A stretch of 64,000 bases of DNA from assembly GCF_025399195.1 (NCBI RefSeq), contig NW_026252127.1, forward strand, positions 1 to 64,000, given 5' to 3'. The notes under the pieces were generated by a model. It ran no database searches. It saw only the letters and a program-made list of their open reading frames with translations, and was not told the origin of the DNA. The stretch is from Umbelopsis ramanniana AG. Lineage: Eukaryota; Mucoromycota; Umbelopsidomycetes; Umbelopsidales; Umbelopsidaceae. Positions 48,375-59,364 of this stretch are shown one piece after another (positions within the stretch are counted from its first letter, which is position 1; every line of letters starts with the position of its first letter). A program made the translations under genes and the position numbers.

Positions 48375-49364
48375 TTATTGCATGTGTGTAGCATAAAGCT
48401 GAGGTTGAAAGGGAAAGTGGTGTTGAGGACGTCCAGTGACATAGCGATGATGGCTGTGGCCTTCGGGGTGATCGAAGTCAGTCGTATCCGCCGCTACCAG
48501 ACCCCCGCCTTCTCCACTCCTTGCATGGGACATCTCGCAATGTATCACCGGCATCTTCCAGCATGGATTAGGTTTTTTATTTTGTTTTTGAATAATTAGA
48601 GAGATAGACACTAGGACACCCAATCATTTGGGAAGTTGAAGTAATGGCTTACTTGTAGCGAAGGGATTTCACAGCCATTCGCATTCAGACACGCTTGGAT
48701 AAGGCCCTTGCCTTCCCCCTTGGCCACCAGTGGCTGTAGCTTGGAGGTTGTGAATGTGTATACCAGCCCTGACCGATAAGAAATCATTGGGTTCTCCATC
48801 GTAAATACACTGATGCTAATTTTTTTCTCGCTCCAAAGTGCCCACTAATCTTACCTGTCTCTGATACCACCAGTAAAAATACCTGGGTTCCAGTCAAGGT
48901 TGCCAGTTCATAGGCCTGGGGGGGATCATGTAAATAAAATGATGGGCATCGTCGGTGTATGCAACATGATGCTAAGACGCATGGTCGAAGAGCTGAGTAG
49001 CATCAGAGCAGAACGGCGTACCTTTTTCATGATACCGGCTTTTCTTTTTGAGAAAGTGATTTGTCGTCTAGATTTATCAGCGATATACTCTATTTTGATT
49101 TTGCGTCTACCTGATCTGCGATCTGGGGCAACGTCTTGAGCATAATCGTCGTCTGTAGCGTCCTCGGTTCTTGATTCTCCAATATCATAGTTTTGGATGA
49201 CTGAATACTGGCCCTGCATATCAGGTGATGGGAAGGGATTTCGGACAGCTGTCAATTTAAAGCCAATAGAACCTGTGCATTCAAAGCAAAAGAAAGTAAC
49301 GTAATGAATTGTCTAGTTGGAATTTACGTAGAAAAACACCCATAGCATTTGGTCTCGACGCCAT
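48375..49364 (-). CDS. MCM1: MADS-box transcription factor, SRF/MCM1 type
   Basis: Sequence-specific DNA-binding protein of the SRF class, expected to dimerise and bind CC(A/T)6GG boxes with partner factors. Five exons, 49328-49364, 49022-49272, 48855-48915, 48653-48768 and 48375-48554, give 214 residues. The MADS domain at about 70-128 is spread over exons 2-4: GRRKIKIEYIADKSRRQITF, SKRKAGIMKK, AYELATLTGTQVFLLVVSET, then GLVYTFTTSKLQPLV. The I-E-Y-I and RQITFSKRKAGIMKKAYEL wording is SRF/Mcm1 type and not MEF2 type. The SAM extension continues to about 148 (GLIQACLN). The tail is His/Gly-rich. Exon 1 (13 codons) is the least certain; a start at 49219 would keep the whole domain. It lies 419 bases upstream of nothing else but the 3' end of SKN7, on the same strand. 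Confidence 0.9.
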
Positions 49365-49783
49365 AGCACCTTGGAGGGGGTCCTGTCACTCAATCAAGGG
49401 CCCCCTTTTTTTAAACACTGATCTACACAATGGCTTAGGTGAAGTTATTTCGTACTGGTCAGAACAGGATATAAATAATACCGAAGGTTAGACTGTATTG
49501 CAGAACACAAAACGTATGGTATGAGTATCTGATGGGTATGAGACATGTTGAAAAATAGCAGGGAAAAATTTGTGCGCGGAAAAAGAACAAAACAAAAGAG
49601 AGATACGAATGTGGGGATACAACAGATAAGTTTTGGAGGCAATCAAGGACAACTGTGAGAGTAAATTAAATACACTGTGACATTTACAAGAGACATTCTT
49701 TTCGTTTGAAAGGAGGGTTGAGTATGACTTTTCTCCAATTGAAAACACATAACAATGAATGGTCCGACGTAAACGCTCAAAGT
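49365..49783. other. Gap between the SKN7 3' end and the MADS-box gene start
   Basis: Both neighbours are on the minus strand, so transcription runs from SKN7 (52413 to 49784), across this gap, and away into the MADS-box gene (49364 down). It should therefore contain the SKN7 terminator and the MADS-box promoter. No gene visible. Confidence 0.5.
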
Positions 49784-52413
49784 TTACATGGCAGTCTTTC
49801 TCTTCTTTTGGCTGCGATCGATACCATCCGCTTCATCAGACGTTGTATTCTGCCATTGGCCATTAGAAGATTGTCCGTCTTGTAACTGTTCCAGTGGCAA
49901 ACTGCCTAAGAAGTTGGTAAATTGTGGGGGGAATTGGGCAAAGTTGAAGAATCCAGTCGGTAAAGACGAGGCGCCAGCGTTTTGAGAATTGCTCGATTCT
50001 GCATAATTAGTATCTGTTTTGGAAGACTGGTCCTGTAACGCTGACTCGCTGAGCTGGCCCATGGCAATGGCAGGTAGCCCAAGTTCACCTAAACTTCGAG
50101 GTATTTGTCCTTGTTGGATCCCGTGATGACGCTGTATCGCCTTCAGGTGGGCACAATATTTATCCAGCATATCATACAAGCTCTGCTTTGAGAATGGTTT
50201 AGGTAGCACATCGGTCATTCCACTCCCAATATATTCCAGGATATCGCTGTCAGTTGTGTTCGAGGTCATTGAGATGATCGGCGTCATGGTATCATACTGT
50301 CGTATGTTGCGCGTAGCTGATACTCCATCGAGATTAGGCATGACAATATCCTATAAGTTCGCGTTAATAGAACATTCTAAAAATTACGTTTACGGTTTGG
50401 AAGACAGAAACAAGACTAACCATAAGTACAATATCATACTTTTCGAGTCCAAGCTTGTGCATCGCTTCAACGCCATCTGCTGCAACGTCGAATGTGCAAC
50501 CAAACACTTGTAGTAGCTTACTACTCAAATTACGGAAGACGGAATCATCGTCGACCAATAATACTCGAGGTGGCACAGACCACCCGGGCACATACGTTGT
50601 TCGATGGACACGAACTTTACCATTTCCAGCTCCACTGGTGGATGCCACCGAAGTCTCTTGACCTGAATTGGATGAACTGAGAACAGGGTATCCAAATGTT
50701 CCAGGAGGTGTATTCTTGGGAGCAAGATGACCCACTGTCACCACAGTCAATCCATCTGCCGTTTTTCGTGGTGCTGAAGCTCCAAGATTTATGGTTTCGG
50801 AACTTCCTCTTTCAGGTAGCATCATTTCAATGGGCGGTTGTGACACGTTGACGTTCGATGCCCAGTTGGAGCTACCTGTCCCTGCTGCACTGGTAGGAAG
50901 CGAAAATGGAGGTTCATTGCTCGTTTGCGAGGAGGACCCTTCTTCCGCTCCAGTAAGCTGAGGAACGTCCGAACTTGTCGATGGCCACCCAGAAAGCTGT
51001 TGTAAACTTTGAACTCTTTGTGACAAGCTGCTCATTTGTTGTACACTGGCTCGAGCTAAATCCGAATAAGAGTCAATTAATTTCTGTGCCTGAGCAGAAG
51101 GTAAGAATGGCGCATCCAGAGCTGCTATCTGCTGGCTGATAGATGAACCTGAGCCTTCGATACGTCGTTTTCGCTTCGTTTGTTCACGTTCTGTGATAGG
51201 TAAGACAACTGTCAGCTTCAATTTTTTTTTCCAGTAAGCAGGGGTGTTCAGCCATATACTGAAAAATGCGTCATACCTCTTTCTTGATGGACCATATATT
51301 GAACCAGATTATGAAGTAGATTATCTTGAGCAGCCATATTTTTCTTGAAGCTCAAAACTTCATCCAGTACCACTCCATAACTTTTACTCACGCCTTGTAA
51401 ATAGTTGGCCATTTGGTTCTGCAATTTCTGTAAATAGTCGACCTGTGTCTGAATTTGCTGGGTGGCAACTTTCCAATTGCCTGCTAATTCTTGCTGGTTA
51501 TCCTCACCGTTCGAGGATTCCAAACCGGTATTTGATTGGGTATTATCATTGTTATAAGAGGTTGTGGCATTGTTGCCTTTTGGCCCTTTAGCTGGGACTT
51601 TTCTTCTTATCAGTTCCAGCATTTCCTTTTTGTTGTACTGAAACTTGGGATGTCGGAACTCCCATGCCTAGTTAAGAAAGTCTAGGGTTACTACAAAATT
51701 TCAACCCGCATTAATACTATAGCTTACTCTACCTGATCACCATATGGCTTATTGCCATCGTCAGCGTTTCTGACCTTGTGAAAATCGTACTTGTTGAGTT
51801 GCCGAACAAAACTTGCAAAGTTGGAGTGTTTAAAGTGTTTGGGCAAGATATTTTTTGCAAATTCATTAGGTTCTTTGACTACAAAAGAATCTCCATTGTA
51901 GCCCCAGGTCACAATCTCTGAGTAAGAGTTGTCCTCCAACATTCTGTACACGTAGAAAGCGAAGCATTAGTACGAGGATCGTATAAAATAGTATAAGAAC
52001 GCATAGGATGTATTTTAATCATGTCGTTGGTGCGATGGGGTTCGTTGGTGGTAGGAAAAGATTTTTCGCTGACCCAGCAGCATGTCTAAGGTCTCGAGGT
52101 GGGGTTTGCTTTGACTGCTGATTGGCGATAAAGAGAGTTTGACATGAATGAGCAAAGGCTGAATCTCGATAGTAACAAAAGGCCGTGGGATGGCTATTAC
52201 GCCTTCTTCTGTGGTTTGTTGAATAGTATATCTGTCTCAGTACTGTTATTTCGTATGTTCGTGGGTGGTTCGGTCGAGCAGGGACGTAGGATGGTGAAGT
52301 GCGGGTCGAGGATTGTGAATTTACCTGAAGAGCTTCTTGACAAAATCTGGGATACCAGAAGAGCTATTCTGTGAAGTGGACGTCTCATTGGAGAATGCAT
52401 TATCGTCCTCCAT
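49784..52413 (-). CDS. SKN7: SKN7-type transcription factor (HSF domain + receiver)
   Basis: Transcription factor and response regulator of the fungal osmotic and oxidative stress phosphorelay (Sln1-Ypd1-Skn7 in yeast). Five exons, 52325-52413, 51733-51943, 51277-51667, 50421-51190 and 49784-50350, give 675 residues. The HSF-type DNA-binding domain is at about 20-115 (IPDFVKKLFRMLEDNSYSEI, FVVKEPNEFAKNILPKHFKH, NFASFVRQLNKYDFHKV, AWEFRHPKF). A coiled-coil region follows at about 160-230 (QTQVDYLQKLQNQMANYLQ), then a Ser-rich linker and a basic patch EQTKRKRRIE. The receiver domain is at about 435-560 with VLLVDDDS, the phosphoacceptor Asp488 as the first residue of exon 5 (VLM/DIVMPNLDGV), SMTSN and PKPFSK. 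The C-terminus is Gln/Asn/Ser-rich and ends in a basic SQKKRKTAM. The HSF-plus-REC architecture is unique to the SKN7/PRR1 family. Confidence 0.96.
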
Positions 52414-52645
52414 TTGGAACAGAAAGCTTTGGGACGGGTTGATTTGGGAAATGAGAAAATGAAGGGAGCAGATGTCCTACCGAAATGAGCGTGCAACCCG
52501 ATTTCGGCCCTCTATTCATCAGACAGAAGTTTTTATGAAACAAAATAACGTCTCAAATTTTTTGGGCAGCCATTTACCATGTTTCGCAGTCATTGTTCCA
52601 GCTCACTCGCTTCTCTGTGCCTCTCTCCCATTTAACCAGCAAACA

Positions 52646-54341
52646 ATGGTAGAAGCATTACTGGAGAGAGAAATAGCTAAGCTCAAGAAAGAAGCCCAGG
52701 AAAAGGACGATCGCATCAAAGCCTTGGAATTAGCTGCGTCAGACGCGCAATCGGCAATCACCGGCCCGTCACATGCTCTAGCGAGTGTTTCGTTCAATGA
52801 GCTCGAGGCAGGCCTTCCCAAACTTCGTAATGGTAACTTGAGTATATGAATAATGAGAAAGAAACGAAATGTTAAAAAGTGCTACTAACACCTTTATCGA
52901 TATAGCACTTCAATGCGCAATTTGCACCGAGCTCTTCACTGAACCTCACACTGTTGACTGCGGTATGTGGACTAGGCCGCGCATAGTCAACAAATAGACA
53001 AGAGTTAACGTTTTTTCCATCAGGACACACATTCTGCTATCAATGCCTGAAGCAATGGCTACAGATCCGAAAACAGTGCCCAACCTGCCGAAAACCCTTA
53101 ACGCGTCACCCGATGTTGTCGTTTACTGTTCAACATCAAGGTAAGAAATCTCGCACATGATGCTGGAATGACGTTGCAGAAAGCTCATGATATATATCTG
53201 CCGCAGTTGAGATATACTTGGCGCATTTTACCTCGAAATCGGAAGGTGAAAGCTATCAGAAACGTGTTGAAAATGGCAGGAACGTGAATGACCCGTGGCA
53301 GAACATATTTCGCAAGGAACGAACCACAACATACCTTGAAGATGCTGAAGACGATACGAGGTAAGATTTTTCTCAATCCTTCACAATGTCTTGAATAGAA
53401 AATTAACTTTGGATTTTACCTCTAGGCGGTGTCCTGAATGTAATTGGGAACTTGTTGGCCAGCAATGCGTCAATTGTGGGGAGGTATATCATGATGCACC
53501 CGATGATTCAGAGGAAGGAGAAAGCGTTAATACAGGAGATGAAGTCGAAAGCTTTATGGATGCCAATGAATCCGATCAAGACTTTATTGTTGATGACGAT
53601 GTCGTAGATTACGAGGATGCAGACTCTGTTGATGAAATTCTTGACGCGGATGCTGGAAGTGACACAGAACATGAAGATGACTATGTTATACCAAGTATAC
53701 AAAGGAATAGACACTCTCGACGTCCTGCCGTCGTTGTGAATCTTTCAAGCGATTCCGAGAGCGAAAGTGATGGTGCGGATAGCGTATCGGCAATGACAAC
53801 CAAGCGTTCGGCCCCTTTCATCTCATCGGACGACGACGACTTTCAATTGCCGCTCAATCGGTCAAAAAAGCGAAAGACACAAGACACTTCCAAGAATAGG
53901 AACCGAAAAGTCATTGCGTTAGATGACTCGGACGACGATGAAGCTGACCTTCCTGGGCCTAGTGACAGTCAAAGAGTCAGGGAATCCAGCGCAGAACCAG
54001 CCATTGATAAAAATCGTACCAGCGATGAAGAAGAGGAAAGCTCTCAAGGGACAAACAAGAAAAGAGCCATTCGAGATACCAGCGACGAAGAAGAAAGCGG
54101 TTCTGAGATTGATCAACGTGGAAATTCATCACATGAACTAGACAGCGAGGAGGACGATGATGATCTCAAGCAGGGACTACTTGAGCTGGATGAAATGGCT
54201 TCCAAAGAAGCTACTAGTCACCAGAATGGGAAGACAGCCAAAATCAAATCCAAGAAGAACAAGAAGAGCAAAAAGCATAAACGGGATAAGCACGTTTCGA
54301 AAAGTGGTCAACGAAAGGGCAAAGGCAAAGCAAAGGCGTAA
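52646..54341 (+). CDS. RING-finger protein with acidic C-terminus (Psh1-like E3)
   Basis: Probable nuclear E3 ubiquitin ligase. Five exons, 52646-52832, 52906-52962, 53024-53140, 53207-53360 and 53426-54341, give 476 residues. A short coiled coil (REIAKLKKEAQEKDDRIKAL) precedes a C3HC4 RING at about 66-106 (CAICTELFTEPHTVDCGHTF, CYQCLKQW, CPTCRKPL). A second zinc knuckle, RCPECNWELVGQQCVNCG, is at about 172-190. The remaining 280 residues are strongly acidic Ser/Asp/Glu-rich clusters (SSDDDDFQL, ALDDSDDDEADL) ending in a Lys-rich tail (KKNKKSKKHKRDK). This order resembles yeast Psh1, which ubiquitinates the centromeric histone Cse4, where acidic stretches suit histone binding. The assignment is by layout only and not certain. 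It is divergent from SKN7 with 232 bases between starts. Confidence 0.75.
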
Positions 54342-54629
54342 TTTATCAATTAGAATAATACCTTCATGTATACAAAATCCTTGTGCTTGCCTTCAAATTA
54401 ATTTAAATCGTGGCATTATGTAATAGTAACTTTGTACAGAAACATCAACAACATAAATTTAGTGTGAAATCATCTTCCTATAAGCAAGCGCTTGGGTTCT
54501 TGCCAAGGGGTTTTCAGTCGCGACGGCCACGTGACCGATGATTACACCGGCTTGGTTGCGGAGTAGCGAACAGGTGTCGCCATCCATACAAACTCTGGCC
54601 GCTGTAGCAGCTTCTTTGACGAGTTCAGC

Positions 54630-57600
54630 ATGTTTGAAAAGTCCCTGACTGACCTCATTCGAGGTATCAGAGCAAACAAGAAGAACGAACAGAAATATAT
54701 CAGCGCATGCTTGCAAGAGATTCGCAACGAGGTCAAAGCCAACGACATTGATGTGAAGGCCAACGCCATTGCCAAGTTGACCTACGTAAGTGATCAGATA
54801 AAGTCATGTCTGACAGCGCATCCACCAACGTTAACCGTAACGAACAACTAGCTTCAAATGTTTGGATACGACATGTCATGGGCATCCTTCCATGTCGTTG
54901 AAGTCATGTCTTCTCCAAAGTTCCTGCATAAGCGAACAGGATACCTTGCCGCCGCTCAATCATTCCAACAAGACACCGATGTTCTTATGCTATGCACCAA
55001 CTTGACCAAAAAGGTAACGTTTTCTCGAGCCTTGTTTCGCTCATGCTACTAATTTCCGTATACTTTTACTGATATGACAATTTTCTCCATCGTACAGGAC
55101 ATTGCATCGCCCATTGCGCTAGATGTCAGCGTGACAATTAACGGATTGTCGCACTTCCTTACTCCTGATCTTGCGCAAGTGCTGTGTCAGGATTTGGTTT
55201 CCATGTTGAATCACTCTAAACCCTACATTCGAAAGAAGGTGGTCTTGGTGCTTTACAAGGTGTTTTTGAAGTTCCCGGACGGTTTGAGATTAAGTTTCCC
55301 GCGCCTGAAGGACAAGCTGGAAGATCCAGATCCATGTAATTATTCATTGTTTTTGATGATACATGCGTTGGCTTTACACATTATTAACCGATCTGCCTTG
55401 TAGCTGTTGTTTCCGCTGCTGTTAATGTCATTTGCGAATTGGCGCGAAAGAACCCTAAGAACTACCTTTCATTAGCTCCCCAATTGTACAAGTTGTTGAC
55501 TACATCTTCCAACAACTGGATGCTTATCAAAATCATAAAGCTGGTAAGATGGGGAAGTTTTTTTTAATATGTACATCGGTTAAGACTACTTTTTGACCGT
55601 GCATTCTCCCTTGTAGTTTGGTGCTTTAACACCATTGGAACCAAGACTCGTCAAGAAGTTGTTGCCATCTATCACATCGCTCATTCAAACCACACCCGCC
55701 ATGTCTCTTCTTTATGAATGTATATATACTGTTATCATTGGTGGGTTCTTTGAGCACGCCGGAGATGCCGCCAACTCACTTGCCGCCACATGTGCCAACA
55801 AACTTCGTACTTTCTTGGAAGACCCCGATCAGAACTGTAAGTCAATCGAATATCATAGCGTCGTCAACGACACTCGACTAAAACGTTTTATCTCATGTTC
55901 TGTAGTAAAATACATCGGTCTCTTGGCGATGGGACGATTGTTGGAAACCCATCCTAGACTCGTGGCTGAACACCGAGACTTGATTATGGAGTGCATTGAC
56001 GATGCTGATTTGAGCATTCGCTTGAGAGCACTCGATATTGTTGTTGGCATGGTGAGCGCACACAGGATTGAGATACTCTTGTTATGGGTACGTGCGTACT
56101 AAATAAGTATCTATAGGTCAACCGCAAGAATCTGGTTGATATTGTCAAGCGCTTGGTGGCACATCTTGTTCCAGCCAACGATGCAGATGGTGATCCGTCT
56201 TCATCTTTCCCTCCCCCATCCGCAGTGGTCGACCCACAATATCGAGCTGATATCATCCATCGTATCATCTTCATTTGCAGTCAAAACTCGTACCACAATG
56301 TGACCAATTTTGAATGGTACATCACCATATTAGTTGGCCTCACCTATGTCCCTGATGTCAGCGTTGGGGATCTCCTGACCAGCCAAATTATGGATGTAGG
56401 CGTTCGAGTAAAGAGCGCTCGCGAATTCAGTGTCAAACAAATGGTATTTATATATTTTTTCACCTGCTTGTCGATAACCCAATACGCTAATTCTTCGGCC
56501 ACTCCTTAGTTCCGAATTTTATCCGACAAACATTTTTATGAAAATGTGAATCTTCGCAACTCTAACATTGACGTGTTATATGCCGCAGCTTGGATTTGTG
56601 GAGAGTATTCAAGGTAAGGCTCAACTCGGTGTCCTGTGATAACTGGGGCTTGTCACTTACGACTTCGTCCTGTTGTAGATTTTTGGAAGATATACCAGCT
56701 ACCCTTGAATGCATGCTCAACCCAGCTGTCATTAAGCTGCCAGCCTCGACACAAGCTGTTTTTGTCCAGAATATCATCAAAATATATTCCTACTGGATCC
56801 AAAGTTTGGCGGAAGATTGGAACTTCGAGGTTCAGTCTGAGTTTGTCAAGATAACCGAGATCATTCAAGAGAAAATTTTGATGTTCTGTCGCAGCGCCGA
56901 CCTTGAAGTCCAAGAGAGGGTAAGTTTATTCCTTTCACTATCCGCCATTGCCAAATGTTATCAGCATCTGACTTTTAGTAATAACAGGCAATGAACGTGC
57001 GCGAAATCTTCGCCTTGATTTTGGAAAGAGTACCAAACGAGCCTGCAGCTAACGGCATGCACTCTGTCCTTGCCGAGATGCCAAATCTTTTCTGCGCCTA
57101 TGAATTGAACCCTGTCGCTCCAAAGGCGCAAAAGAAAGTGCCTATCCCTGAAGGACTGGATCTCGATCGATGGATCAACGAGCCGCTTCCAGAGCTAACG
57201 GATGACAGTGATTTGGAAGATCGATCATTAAGCACGCCAAGCATTGAGTATGAATCCAGCGAGAAGGCAACTAAGCGACGGAAAAAGGGAAGAAAAGTCG
57301 AGGTTGACAGTAGTGATGACGAAGATGAGAAAGTCAGAGTAAGCCGAATGATCTGGGATATTGAATGACATATGGAGGGTGTATATACTTACCCGCATCT
57401 TCGTGAACCTAGCGGCGGAATGCCAGGATGGAGGCTCGCAAAGGGGATCCATTTTATATCATGTCTGACACCAAAGCCAAATCACCAGCCAATCGACTGG
57501 ATAACGATATAGATGATGTGGATTCCATACCGATCGTGAAACTAACCATGGATGACTTTGACCCAGGTAAAGAAAACTTTCCTATGTGCGTGCGTATTCG

Positions 57601-59150
57601 AAAAGGGAATCAATTGCTAATCTTACCTCCCATCATCCAGTCGGTAAGAAGGGACAAAAGAAGACAAAGAAATCCAAGAGCAAATCCCGACGAGCTGCTA
57701 GTCCGCCACCACCACCGCCAGTTTATGCTGAAGAAGATGCGCCAGAAAACGCTGCACCAGACTCTGCTGACGAAGAAGAAACAAAGAAGGGAGCCAAATT
57801 GGGCAAAAAGTTTACGGCTTATCGAGGGAATGCTTCATCCAACGTCTTTAGCTCAGAAGACGTTAGCTTGAACTCTGTAGATCTCTCACAACCTGTCGGT
57901 GAAGATGAAAAGCTGCCCCAGCTTCAAGCTTACATGAGTCCTGAAGAGGTACAGCGACGAGAGCAGATGAGATTTAAAGCTGAGAGGAAGGCTGCTCTTG
58001 AGAGCAAAGCATCGGAAAAGGTATGTGTGGGGATGAAGTTACTGCGCTTTTTTTTTTGATGAGAGATATTCTGACCACTGCTATTTTAGAAATTAAAAAG
58101 CGCTGAAAAAGCACACAAGTCATCGAAGAAGAGTACTAGCAAGTCTGAAAAGGTTGAATCTGGTAAGAAGAAGAAGAAGTCTTCTAGCAAAAAGGTTAGT
58201 GTGTGGTTTGCAGACAAAGACGCAACTTAGTTCTTCTTTACTGATGATTTCTTGGGCGGGCGTTATAGAAATCTGCTGTTGAAGATGAACTCAGCATACC
58301 TTCACCACATGATGATGGCATCTCTGCTGTTTCCGTTGACGTTGAACAACCATGGGGCCCAAGCTTAGAAGCTGCGTTCAACAATGACGATCTTGAAATT
58401 GTAAGCAAACATCAGTAGCTTCCCATCATAACGTTCCATCCTCTAAACATAAATCTTATGCAGATGTATGGTATTAAACTTCTCACTCAACAAGAAGGCG
58501 ACACACCTTGCATTGAAGTCAAATATGTCATCACCAACAAGTCGTCGACTTCTACTTTGGAAAACATTCAGTTGACACCAACAGAGTCAGTTGACTTTGA
58601 GCGTGTTGACAGCGACAATGTTACCAGCAGCTTGACACCACACGCGACGGCTGAAACAAGCTACCGATTCAATGTGAAAGCGGCACCCCAACAGTCTTTG
58701 GCCATGAGTTTCCAGCTTCAATACGATGCAGAATCAAGCCAAGCAGAAACGTTCAGCATAGAAGTCACAGTTGCGACGTTCATGCTTGAAAATGCACAAT
58801 TAGATCCATCTGGATTTGCCGACATGCTAGCCAGTAGAGGTCATGAATTTGGCCACCGAAGCTCAGCAACAGTGATACTTCCTATACCCAATGACAAGCC
58901 CGTTGAAGAAGTATTAATGCAAGGACTAGAAATGATATCTCGAACCACCCGGTTACATGTGGTGGAGATGGTGCCAGGAGCGGCCTCCTTGTACGGTAAA
59001 AGTGTTCAAGGAATTGAAGTTGCAGGTCTGCTCAAGTACTCTATTACTGGTGAAGAAGAGGACCAAAGTGCAGCGATGCGACTGGAGATAAAATGTACTG
59101 ATGGCGATTTTGCCGATGCCTTGGCTGCCAAAGTCTCCAACATGTCTTAG
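54630..59150 (+). CDS. APL5: AP-3 complex subunit delta
   Basis: Large subunit of the AP-3 coat, which sorts cargo from Golgi/endosomes to the vacuole. Fifteen exons: 54630-54785, 54852-55013, 55098-55335, 55404-55543, 55617-55836, 55906-56051, 56117-56443, 56510-56613, 56679-56919, 56988-57338, 57413-57566, 57641-58020, 58090-58194, 58269-58400 and 58464-59150, giving 1180 residues. The trunk is highly conserved: SLTDLIRGIRANKKNEQKYI, TYLQMFGYDMSWASF, KPYIRKKVVLVLYKVFLKFP, NVICELARKNPKNYLSLAP, NNWMLIKIIKLFGALTPLEP, NLKYIGLLAMGRLLETHP and NFEWYISILVELT-type NFEWYITILVGLT, then DVLYAAAWICGEYS. A long hinge is rich in Lys, Glu and Ser (GKKKKKSSSKK), as in delta, and includes PIPEGLDLDRWINEPLPELT and FYIMSD. 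The last exon (229 residues) is a beta-rich ear. Confidence 0.96.
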
Positions 59151-59364
59151 ATAATTGCCCTACATTTCTTTATAATAAACTCGAATACCATATGTCCTGC
59201 ATGAATTTGATTTTTATCACAAGCGTATAGTGAGGGTTTTGAGGTAGGTAGGAACTTCAAACAACACGTCATGAATGAAGCCCAACAAGCTGACGTAAAA
59301 CTCCTCAAAATCAGTGTTCCACCCAAACCGACGGTTTAGCATATCTTTTCCACGCAACCAACTA

